Origin: an uncultured bacterium
GTDB lineage: Bacteria; Chloroflexota; Anaerolineae; JACIWP01
Assembly (NCBI GenBank): GCA_903872005.1
Contig: CAIQJD010000705.1
Coordinates: forward strand, 1 to 5,105
Length of the DNA stretch: 5,105 nt
Direction of reading: 5' to 3'
In this document: positions 1 to 5,105 of the stretch, piece after piece
Numbering within the stretch: position 1 is the stretch's first letter
Layout: each line of letters starts with the position of its first letter
The notes under the pieces: generated by a model
What the model was told of the DNA's origin: nothing
The model's input: only the letters and a program-made list of their open reading frames with translations
Databases searched by the model: none
Translations under genes and position numbers: made by a program

Positions 1-1165
1 CGGCCCGGCCGGCCTGCTGCTGTGTGCTGGCGATGCTCCCCGGATAGCCCACCAGGACGACCGCATCCAACCCGCCGACATCAATCCCCAGCTCCAGAGC
101 ATTGGTCGCCGTCACCCCCAGCAGCTCGCCGGCGAACAGCTCGCGCTCGATCTGCCGGCGCTGCTCCGCCAGATAGCCGGCGCGATAGGACTTGATCCGG
201 CCGGCCAGCTCCGGCGCGGCCTCGCGCAGCGCCCGGCGCACATAGAGCAGAATCAGCTCGGCCACGCGCCGCGAGCGCGCGAAGACGATATGGCGCACGC
301 CGGCGCCGGCCAGCTCCGTCTGGAGGAATGCGGCTTCGGCGTTGGCGCTGCGCCGCGCCGTTTGCGTCCGATCCACGAAAGGCGGATTCCACAGGACGAA
401 CTGGCGCGGCCCGCGCGGCGCGCCATCGTCCGCGATCACGCGCGCCGGCGTCGCGGCCAGCCCCATCGCATGTTCGGCCGGGTTAGCGATGGTAGCCGAG
501 CAGAAGATGAACTGCGGGTCGCTGCCATAGAAGGCGCACAGCCGGCGCAGCCGGCGCAAAACGCAGGCCACCTGCGATCCGAAGACGCCGCGATAGGCGT
601 GCGCCTCATCAATCACCACGTAGCGCAGCCGCGCCAGGAATTCGGCCCACAGCGTATGATTGGGCAAAATGCCCACGTGAAGCATGTCGGGATTCGTCAG
701 GATGACGCCGGCGCTCTTCCGCAGGCGCGCTCGCGCCGCCTGGGGCGTATCGCCGTCATACGCGCCGATTAGCAGGTCGGGCAAGGCCGCGCCGGCCAGA
801 CCGCGCAGGGCGCGCAACTGATCCTGGGCCAGGGCCTTGGTCGGAAAGAGATAGAGCGACCGGGCGCGCGGCTCTTCCAACATGCGCCACAGGACCGGGA
901 GATTGTACGCCAACGTCTTGCCGCTGGCCGCCGTCGTGGCAATGACCACATCCTCGCCGGCGCGGATGGCATTGATCGCCTCGGCCTGATGCGTATAGAA
1001 GCGCGCGATGCCGGCCGTCCGCAACGCGCTGGCCAACGCCGGCGGCAATGGCTCGGCCAATGGGCCGTAACGCGCCGGCCGCGCCGGCTGCTTCTGCCGG
1101 TGGCAGATTTGGCCGGCGTAGCTGCGCCGGCGCTGCACCTGCCCCAGGAAGTCATCAACGTTCAT
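1..1165 (-). CDS. DEAH-box DNA helicase, MrfA/YprA-like (DUF1998-type), N-terminal part; 3' end beyond the window
   Basis: The 388 visible residues carry the superfamily 2 helicase motifs in order: a Q-motif-like FYTHQ (56-60), Walker A TTAASGKT (77-84), Ia PTKALAQDQ (109-117), Ib TNPDMLH (157-163), II DEAH (186-189), III SAT (223-225), IV IVFARSRR (293-300), V TATNALELGIDV (352-363), and the beginning of VI, QQQAGRA, cut by the window edge. Family-specific stretches such as YDGDTP (136-141), GVFGSQVA (193-200) and DDGAPRGP (246-253) fit the MrfA/YprA group. The Bacillus subtilis member is a DNA helicase in mitomycin-damage repair; transfer of that role here is inference. Full-length relatives are usually 750 residues or more, and the C-terminal DUF1998 cysteine region would lie outside the window. 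Walker A has Ala where relatives usually have Pro (TPTASGKT). The ATG at 1165 is chosen because it overlaps the upstream CapA-like gene by 11 bp, has a weak AGGG 5 nt upstream, and leads straight into the family N-terminus. Cytoplasmic; probably co-transcribed with the CapA-like gene. Confidence 0.93.
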   Translation of the reverse strand, partial: MNVDDFLGQVQRRRSYAGQICHRQKQPARPARYGPLAEPLPPALASALRTAGIARFYTHQAEAINAIRAGEDVVIATTAASGKTLAYNLPVLWRMLEEPRARSLYLFPTKALAQDQLRALRGLAGAALPDLLIGAYDGDTPQAARARLRKSAGVILTNPDMLHVGILPNHTLWAEFLARLRYVVIDEAHAYRGVFGSQVACVLRRLRRLCAFYGSDPQFIFCSATIANPAEHAMGLAATPARVIADDGAPRGPRQFVLWNPPFVDRTQTARRSANAEAAFLQTELAGAGVRHIVFARSRRVAELILLYVRRALREAAPELAGRIKSYRAGYLAEQRRQIERELFAGELLGVTATNALELGIDVGGLDAVVLVGYPGSIASTQQQAGRA

Positions 1166-2675
1166 GGCTGCCCTGCGCCAGCACATCCGGTTGGCCGTCG
1201 CTGTCCGCATCCCACCACAGCAACGCCCCCGCGCCGCCGACCGGCGCTTCCCACATCTTGCGCCAGCGCGCCCCATCCCAGCGCCAACCCACGGCCCGCC
1301 GCGCGCCATCCAGCAGCGCGCACTCGATAGCCGCACCGGCGGCGCGGCAGGCCAGGTCTGCGCCGGCCTCTGCCAGCGGCCAGGCCCGCCCGACCGCGCG
1401 CCACCCCGCGCCGTCCGGCGCATAGACCGCCAGCCGGCTCCCTGCCCGACGATTCCAGCCCGCAACGCCGGCCGACTCCCCCAGCCAGGCCGGCGGCATT
1501 TGCCACAGGGCCACGAGCCGGCCATCGTCCAGCAGCGCCGCGCCGGTCGTCTGCGCCGGCAGCCCCGCCCGAGCCGTCGCATCGGGGGCTGGCCGCGCCC
1601 GCCCCAGGGCGGCCGGCTCCAGCTCCCAGACCGTCGGGGCGCGTCCGTCGGGGCCAGGCTCGACGGTCTGCCAGAGCGGTTGGCGCGTGTCCGGCAGGAG
1701 CCGGCCCAATACGGCGCGCCCATTGGCGGCGTCGGCCGGCCCCATCTGCCAGGGCCGCATCTGAATCGTCTGCAGGCCGAAGCCGAGGACGCCGGCCGGC
1801 CCCACCTCGCAGTGCAGGATCGCGGCCTGCAGCACTTCCGGCTGCATCCCCATATCGAAGACGAAATTGCCCAGGGAATAGGCGACCAGGGTGCGGTGCG
1901 CCTGGCCTTTGCCGGCCAGCCACTCGACCGGCTGCACCACATGCGGATGGTGCCCGATGATCAGGTCTGCGCCGGCGTCGGCCATCTGCGCCGCCAGGGC
2001 TTTCTGCTGCGCCGTCGGGGTAGACTCGTACTCGACGCCCCAGTGGACATTCACCACGACCAGATCGGCTTGCCGGCGCGCCGCGGCGATCTCGGCGGCG
2101 GCCGTCGCCGGCTCCAGCCAGACGACGCCGGCCTCATCCGCGCCGGCCGGCAAGGTCGCGCCCAGCCCCTCGTAAGCCAGGAACGCGATCCGCAGCCCCT
2201 TGACTTCGCGGATCATGGGCGCGTGGGCCGTCGTCCGATCGCGGCCGGCGCCAACCCAGGCGACGCCCAGGCCGGTCAGGGTACGCATCGTCTCCGCCAG
2301 CCCCTCGCGCCCGTGATCGGTCGCGTGATTGTTTGCCAGGGAGACCACGTCAAACCCCAGGCGCGCCAGAATGTCGCCGTATGCCGGCAGCGCGTGCAGG
2401 TCATACGCGCCGGCCACGCGGGCGGCCGTCGTCAGCGGCGATTCCAGGTTGCCGCAGGCCACGTCCGCGCCGGCGAGATAAGGGCGCAGCGCATCCAGCG
2501 GGTAAGCCGCGCCGTGTGTGGCGATGGCGCGGCCTATCTCGCGCCCCAGCATGATGTCGCCCACCAAAGCCAGGCGCGCCGTTGGCTCCTGGGCGCGCGC
2601 CGGCGCGCCGGCCACGAGAAAGAGGCCCAGCAGAATGCTCAGGGCAAAGGCGAGACCCCATGCGCGGTGTTGCAT
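1155..2675 (-). CDS. Exported CapA-family (PGA_cap) metallophosphatase-like protein with C-terminal extension
   Basis: This is a complete 506-residue protein. Residues 1-28 form a signal peptide: a basic start, a hydrophobic core at about 7-22, and a cleavage site after ARA (26-28). The CapA/PGA_cap domain spans about 33-310 and shows the usual family signature: GDIMLGR (39-45), GNLESPL (75-81), LANNHATDHG (113-122), NVHWGVEY (209-216), GHHPHVVQPVE (241-251) and YSLGNFVFD (266-274). The domain resembles calcineurin-type metallophosphatases, and the Asp/Asn/His residues in these motifs are the presumed metal ligands. Founding members act in poly-gamma-glutamate capsule synthesis, but most homologues in other phyla have no tested substrate, so only an envelope or extracellular role is inferred. 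Residues from about 330 to 506 are an extra Trp-rich region ending in DADSDGQPD (489-497), which resembles a VCBS/FG-GAP calcium-binding repeat. The ATG at 2675 has no clear Shine-Dalgarno sequence and lies just below a promoter, suggesting leaderless translation. First gene of a unit with the helicase. Confidence 0.93.
   Translation of the reverse strand: MQHRAWGLAFALSILLGLFLVAGAPARAQEPTARLALVGDIMLGREIGRAIATHGAAYPLDALRPYLAGADVACGNLESPLTTAARVAGAYDLHALPAYGDILARLGFDVVSLANNHATDHGREGLAETMRTLTGLGVAWVGAGRDRTTAHAPMIREVKGLRIAFLAYEGLGATLPAGADEAGVVWLEPATAAAEIAAARRQADLVVVNVHWGVEYESTPTAQQKALAAQMADAGADLIIGHHPHVVQPVEWLAGKGQAHRTLVAYSLGNFVFDMGMQPEVLQAAILHCEVGPAGVLGFGLQTIQMRPWQMGPADAANGRAVLGRLLPDTRQPLWQTVEPGPDGRAPTVWELEPAALGRARPAPDATARAGLPAQTTGAALLDDGRLVALWQMPPAWLGESAGVAGWNRRAGSRLAVYAPDGAGWRAVGRAWPLAEAGADLACRAAGAAIECALLDGARRAVGWRWDGARWRKMWEAPVGGAGALLWWDADSDGQPDVLAQGSHER
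1171..1174 (-). promoter_or_regulatory. Weak ribosome binding site for the helicase gene
   Basis: On the minus strand, AGGG lies 5 nt before the helicase ATG at 1165, inside the last codons of the CapA-like gene. It is short. Together with the 11-bp overlap of the two genes, it suggests that translation of the helicase is at least partly coupled to termination of the CapA-like frame. Confidence 0.4.
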
Positions 2676-2681
2676 ACTTTC

Positions 2682-2710
2682 ATCTTACCCCAGGCGCGCC
2701 TTCTTGGCAA
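2682..2710 (-). promoter_or_regulatory. Sigma70-type promoter of the CapA-helicase unit; predicted leaderless mRNA
   Basis: Reading the minus strand, a -35 box TTGCCA (2710-2705) is separated by exactly 17 nt from a -10 box TAAGAT (2687-2682). After the -10 come only six bases (GAAAGT) before the ATG at 2675, so the expected transcription start falls on or next to the A of the start codon. The lack of an AGGAGG-like sequence before this ATG agrees with leaderless initiation. The promoter faces away from the plus-strand promoter, with 25 bp between the two -35 boxes. Boxes were read by eye; the start site is predicted. Confidence 0.65.
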
Positions 2711-2735
2711 GGCGGCCGGCGATTTGGCGTTCTTG

Positions 2736-2764
2736 TTGACATAGCGTATGCAGTGTGCTACAAT
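2736..2764 (+). promoter_or_regulatory. Near-consensus sigma70-type promoter with extended -10, driving the secreted-protein gene
   Basis: A perfect -35 box TTGACA (2736-2741) is followed after 17 nt by TACAAT (2759-2764), one mismatch from the TATAAT consensus. TGC just before the -10 box provides the extended -10 TG. Transcription should start near 2771, leaving a leader of about 145 nt before the ATG at 2916. This stretch is visibly richer in A and T than the flanking genes. No plus-strand gene lies upstream, so this is the obvious promoter for the secreted-protein gene, and its quality suggests strong basal expression unless it is repressed. Confidence 0.8.
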
Positions 2765-2785
2765 GAAATCAAGAAACTTGCTTTT

Positions 2786-2809
2786 GACCGGTCTGGGCGG
2801 TGGAAGCCC
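2786..2809 (+). other. Palindrome and small hairpin in the proximal leader
   Basis: An 8-bp perfect palindrome GACCGGTC (2786-2793) is followed directly by GGGC (2795-2798) and GCCC (2806-2809), which can form a 4-bp stem with a 7-nt loop. These lie 15-40 nt after the predicted transcription start. They could be an operator or the first helix of a leader structure. I recognise no known riboswitch consensus here, and short palindromes are common in GC-rich DNA. Confidence 0.3.
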
Positions 2810-2841
2810 GTATTTTACGCGTTTGCTTGCTTCCGTTGCCG

Positions 2842-2885
2842 GCAGACGCTCAGGTTCCCATGCATTGCCTGTCTCTCACGTCTGC
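2842..2885 (+). promoter_or_regulatory. Nested inverted repeat in the 5' leader
   Basis: GCAGACG (2842-2848) is perfectly complementary to CGTCTGC (2879-2885). Inside it, CAGG (2851-2854) pairs with CCTG (2868-2871), giving an outer 7-bp helix, an internal loop, and an inner 4-bp helix with a 13-nt loop. It ends 11 nt before the purine-rich ribosome binding site, where an RNA structure could influence translation. There is no trailing U-run, so it is not a classic intrinsic terminator. Function is unknown. Confidence 0.4.
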
Positions 2886-2896
2886 GAACATGTTGT

Positions 2897-2906
2897 GAGG
2901 AAAGGG
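2897..2906 (+). promoter_or_regulatory. Ribosome binding site of the secreted-protein gene
   Basis: The purine-rich tract GAGGAAAGGG ends 9 nt before the ATG at 2916. It supports that start over the ATG at 2890, which runs into a stop codon after two codons. This unit therefore uses a leadered, Shine-Dalgarno mode of initiation, unlike the divergent CapA-like gene. Confidence 0.7.
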
Positions 2907-2915
2907 TACGCGCGT

Positions 2916-5105
2916 ATGAAGATCAGAGCCTTCGTTCTTGGAACAGCGGCGCTTGCCTTGCTGGCGATACTGGGTCTCCTCTCCAATATTGTAGCCAACG
3001 CCGGCCCCAGCGCGATGATCCTCAAAGCCGGCGACGGCCGCAACGTGGCGCGCGCCATCCTCGCCGCGCCCAGCGCCAAGCCCTCTGCCGTAGCAACCAG
3101 CGTCGAGCAACCCCTGGATGTGTCTTACAACATCTGCGGGTTTGTCGTCACGCCCGGCCAACCCAGCGTCGGCATCCCTGGCGCGCGTCTGGTCCTCGAA
3201 GCCTATCTGGACAACGCCTGGGTTATCCGTGGCAGCGCCTTCTCTGGCTCCAACGGCTATTTCCTGCTCACGTACGTCGGCCCATTCACCACCCGCTTCG
3301 CCATCCGCGAAACCAATCCTCCCAACTACACCTCGACCGGCGCGGAAGGGCCGGAAGGCTGGAGTCCCGAAGGGTTGGATCGGCTGGTATTTGAGGGCAT
3401 TACGCCCACCGGCTGCGTCTTCTTCTATGATTTGCCGAACACCACGGCGACGGCGACGGTAGCGCCCAGCCCACGCCCGACCAATACGCCCACGCCCACC
3501 TCCACCTTCAGCCAGACGACCTTGACCTTCCGCGGCAATGTCTATCGCGGCCCCGTGGGTCACACCGGCTCTGGCATCAACGGCACCACCGTGCAGCTAT
3601 GGGGCTCGAACAGCGCCACGAATCCCGGCACGCTCATCGTTACGACCGGCACCAACACCGAGGGCGCGTATCGCCTGATCGCCAACCCCGGCCTGACGCA
3701 TACGTACTACCATATCATTGAGGTAGATCGTCCGGACTACACCTCCGTCGGCGCGCTGGCCGGCCCTGGCGGCTTTGTCATGGGCGTGAACTGGATCCGC
3801 CATCAACCGACCTCCCCCGGCTCCTACGTGGACAACAACTTCTGGGACGAAGCGCTGGACATCACGCCGACCCCGACCCCAACCCGGATGGGCGTCTTCT
3901 TCACTGGCTACGTCCTCCAGGCCGGCCTGAACCCCAGCGGCATCACCGACTCCATGGTGACCCTGGAGCGCCGCAATGGCGCTGCCTGGACGCAGGTCAT
4001 GGCGACGCCATCCGACGTCTCCGGCCACTTCGAGCTACGCGACAATGGGCCGGCCGCGCCCCAATATCGCATCACCCAGCAGAACCTGCCCGGCTATGAA
4101 TCGGTAGATGCCCGCGTGCCGCCCGACGAGCCGGGTTGGGAAGTAATCAACTGGGACGAAGTCCGCACCACCCGCTCGGAATCTACCGGCTGCGTCTACT
4201 TCTATGACAACTATCTGGGGCCTTCGCCGACCCCGACCGATACCGTCATCCCGACCGAAACCAGCTCGCCGACGCCCACGGAGACGCCGGTCTGTCTCAT
4301 CACCCATGTCGAAGCGGAGGATGGCGTCATCCAGGCGCCCATGACCGTCGCCAGCGACATCAATGCGTCTGAATGCGACTACGTCTACACGCCCACCGGC
4401 CAGGGGCCTAACGGCTGGGTGACCATCCCCTTCAACATCACCCAGGCCGGCCAGTATGTCGTCTGGGCGCGCATCTGGGGCGTAGATCAGGGCAGCAACT
4501 CCTTCTACTTCTCTCTGGACGGGGGGACGGAAAAGCAATTTGACCTGCCCACCGGCGGCTGGCTCTGGACGAAGGTGCGCGACGCATCCACCAGCCAGAT
4601 CATCGTCCTCAACCTGAACGTCGGCCCGCATCTGGTGCGCTTCCGCACGCGTGAAGCCGGCTCGCGCCTGGACGCGGTCGAAATCGCCCAAAACCTCCCC
4701 GGCTGCGAATGGCTGCTCGTCAATCCCTGCCTTCCGGAACCGACGCCCACGCCGACGCAGACAGCCACGCGCACCCCAACGCCGACCGAAACATCCACGT
4801 GGACGCCGACGGCCACGCCGGTCGTCTCGGAGACGCCGACGGAGACGCCCACCGAGACCGTCAGCCCCACCATCACGCCGACGACCGACTATTCGCCGAC
4901 CTTCACGCATACGCCGACCCAGACATCCACCCACACGGCGACCTATACCCCCACCTATACGCCGACGCACACGCCCACTGCGACGGAGACGCACACGCCG
5001 ACCATCACGCCGACCCCCACAGAGACGCCGATCTGTGAGATCGTGCATGTCGAAGTCGAGGACGGGGTGATTACGCCGCCCATGGTCGTGGGGCAGGACA
5101 TGGAA
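2916..5105 (+). CDS. Large secreted multidomain protein: transthyretin/CNA-B-like domains, Thr-Pro linkers, CBM-like modules; 3' end beyond the window
   Basis: The frame is open for 730 codons from ATG to the window edge. Residues 1-29 form a signal peptide (Lys2, Arg4, hydrophobic 5-22, cleavage after VANA). Three divergent beta domains follow at about 69-174, 200-315 and 325-435, each with an opening G-x-V strand, a central G-x-(Y/F)-x-L strand, a Y-(T/E)-S-V/T motif and a closing aromatic (F/Y)-x-D or W-D-E motif. The layout recalls CNA-B/SdrD-B or carboxypeptidase-regulatory-like folds, which is inference. A CBM6/CBM35-like module covers 460-607 (EAEDG at 466-470, AGQYVVWAR at 511-519, SFYFSLDGG at 529-537, SRLDAVEIA at 583-591). 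A second copy begins at 707. Thr-Pro linkers separate the domains at 176-199, 316-324, 436-459 and 608-706. They are likely extended, protease-resistant and perhaps O-glycosylated. No catalytic domain is visible; one could lie downstream. Best guess is a surface or extracellular carbohydrate-binding or adhesive protein. I do not recognise a named family for the whole architecture. Confidence 0.92.
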   Translation, partial: MKIRAFVLGTAALALLAILGLLSNIVANAGPSAMILKAGDGRNVARAILAAPSAKPSAVATSVEQPLDVSYNICGFVVTPGQPSVGIPGARLVLEAYLDNAWVIRGSAFSGSNGYFLLTYVGPFTTRFAIRETNPPNYTSTGAEGPEGWSPEGLDRLVFEGITPTGCVFFYDLPNTTATATVAPSPRPTNTPTPTSTFSQTTLTFRGNVYRGPVGHTGSGINGTTVQLWGSNSATNPGTLIVTTGTNTEGAYRLIANPGLTHTYYHIIEVDRPDYTSVGALAGPGGFVMGVNWIRHQPTSPGSYVDNNFWDEALDITPTPTPTRMGVFFTGYVLQAGLNPSGITDSMVTLERRNGAAWTQVMATPSDVSGHFELRDNGPAAPQYRITQQNLPGYESVDARVPPDEPGWEVINWDEVRTTRSESTGCVYFYDNYLGPSPTPTDTVIPTETSSPTPTETPVCLITHVEAEDGVIQAPMTVASDINASECDYVYTPTGQGPNGWVTIPFNITQAGQYVVWARIWGVDQGSNSFYFSLDGGTEKQFDLPTGGWLWTKVRDASTSQIIVLNLNVGPHLVRFRTREAGSRLDAVEIAQNLPGCEWLLVNPCLPEPTPTPTQTATRTPTPTETSTWTPTATPVVSETPTETPTETVSPTITPTTDYSPTFTHTPTQTSTHTATYTPTYTPTHTPTATETHTPTITPTPTETPICEIVHVEVEDGVITPPMVVGQDME
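3120..4220 (+). repeat. Three divergent tandem beta-sandwich domain repeats within the secreted protein
   Basis: Copies lie at 3120-3437, 3513-3860 and 3888-4220. Shared landmarks are NYTSTGA, DYTSVGA and GYESVDA in the middle-to-late part. Near the ends are TGCVFFYD (copy 1), YVDNNFWDE (copy 2) and TGCVYFYDN (copy 3). Copies 1 and 3 share the terminal Cys (167 and 426) and are closer to each other than to copy 2. Only copy 1 has a matching N-terminal Cys (74), so only it could form that disulfide. The copies are too diverged to be recognised as DNA repeats and must be old duplications. Confidence 0.6.
4293..4736 (+). repeat. CBM6/CBM35-like module, copy 1
   Basis: This stretch encodes residues 460-607. 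It starts CLITHVEAEDGV, a typical opening of carbohydrate-binding modules with an acidic E-x-E-D calcium or fold motif. It continues with a W-x-x-W aromatic pair (549-551 region) and ends with the SRLDAVEIA strand. Four cysteines (460, 487, 597, 605) could form two disulfides in the exported protein. A Trp-rich face (501, 517, 521, 549, 551) would suit sugar stacking, which is inference. Confidence 0.6.
4737..5030 (+). repeat. Low-complexity Thr-Pro linker, about 98 residues
   Basis: The DNA is a degenerate short-period repeat built on ACGCCGACC and ACGCCCAC units, encoding runs of TPT, TET, THT and TYT. Nearly every other residue is Thr. The shorter linkers upstream (24, 9 and 24 residues) use the same code. 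Such linkers are common in secreted multidomain proteins of Chloroflexota and in cellulosomal proteins. The repeated DNA makes length change by slippage likely. Confidence 0.85.
5034..5105 (+). repeat. CBM-like module, copy 2 (start only)
   Basis: Residues 707-730 repeat the opening of copy 1: CEIVHVEVEDGVI against CLITHVEAEDGVI, followed by PPM(V)V against APM(T)V. The preceding codons (ETPIC against ETPVC) also match, so the duplicated unit includes the end of the linker. The period is 247 codons (741 bp). The copy is cut by the window edge. Confidence 0.75.

Larger units (their letters stand above)
1..2843. repeat. Dense dispersed GCCGGC palindromes
   Basis: By hand count, GCCGGC occurs about 44 times in the first 2720 bases, against a few expected from base composition. 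It falls in all three codon phases of both minus-strand genes (Ala-Gly, Arg-Arg and Pro-Ala encodings) and also between genes (near 2714 and 2838). Density falls to about 8 in the remaining 2385 bases. This looks like a genome-level word bias, not a protein motif. Confidence 0.6.

Noticed and set aside
290..772. Plus-strand open frames antisense to the helicase
   Set aside because: The minus-strand frame carries the full ordered set of helicase motifs through this region, so the plus-strand frames are shadows.
1164..2744. A long plus-strand open frame (over 500 codons) antisense to the CapA-like gene
   Set aside because: It mirrors the CapA-like frame, has a Pro/Arg/Gln-rich translation with no domain, signal peptide or plausible start site, and is explained by GC-rich third positions suppressing stop codons on the opposite strand.
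2842..2885. Intrinsic terminator in the leader
   Set aside because: The inverted repeat has no U-tract after it and the loop is long, so it does not meet terminator criteria.
2882..2898. Upstream start codon for the secreted-protein gene at 2890
   Set aside because: ATG TTG TGA stops after two codons; the ATG at 2916 is followed by a proper signal peptide and preceded by a purine-rich ribosome binding site.
2850..3563. A minus-strand open frame overlapping the start of the secreted-protein gene
   Set aside because: It has no recognisable domain and runs antisense through the signal peptide, ribosome binding site and first beta domain of a well-supported gene.
4737..5030. Possible CRISPR or minisatellite array
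   Set aside because: The repeat unit is short, degenerate and in frame with a Thr-Pro linker. There are no regular repeats with unique spacers and no cas genes.
4035..5048. A minus-strand open frame of about 337 codons antisense to the secreted-protein gene
   Set aside because: The translation is Arg/Gly/Asp-rich low complexity that simply reflects the reverse complement of the Thr-Pro repeats. The plus-strand frame has recognisable modules.

Overview
The window looks like chromosome from a GC-rich bacterium, most likely a member of the Chloroflexota (Anaerolineae-like). I infer this from three things: a large secreted protein with long Thr-Pro linkers (TPT, TET, TYT units), a style common in that phylum; very GC-rich codon third positions; and a heavy load of the palindromic hexamer GCCGGC. 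The phylum call is an inference and no marker gene is present.

The layout is two divergent transcription units around a 240-bp intergenic region. On the minus strand, a CapA-family (PGA_cap) metallophosphatase-like exported protein (2675 to 1155) overlaps by 11 bp the start of a DEAH-box DNA helicase of the MrfA/YprA (DUF1998-type) family. The helicase starts at 1165 and runs off the left edge inside motif VI, so about 388 N-terminal residues are visible. On the plus strand, one large open frame starts at 2916 and runs off the right edge. It encodes a signal peptide, three divergent transthyretin/CNA-B-like beta domains, a carbohydrate-binding-module-like domain, a roughly 98-residue Thr-Pro linker, and the first residues of a second copy of that module.

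The intergenic region holds two good sigma70-type promoters back to back. The plus-strand promoter is close to ideal (TTGACA, 17 nt, TACAAT, with an extended -10 TG) and is followed by a leader of about 145 nt that contains a nested inverted repeat and then a purine-rich ribosome binding site. The minus-strand promoter (TTGCCA, 17 nt, TAAGAT) sits so close to the CapA start codon that the mRNA should be leaderless.

Functionally, the two exported proteins point to cell-envelope or extracellular polysaccharide functions. The helicase is probably a DNA-repair enzyme that shares the CapA transcript. I found no RNA genes, mobile elements, CRISPR arrays or clear defence system. No wholly new system is evident. 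The best leads are the modular secreted protein, the leaderless/leadered divergent promoter pair, and the GCCGGC enrichment, which differs strongly between the two halves of the window.
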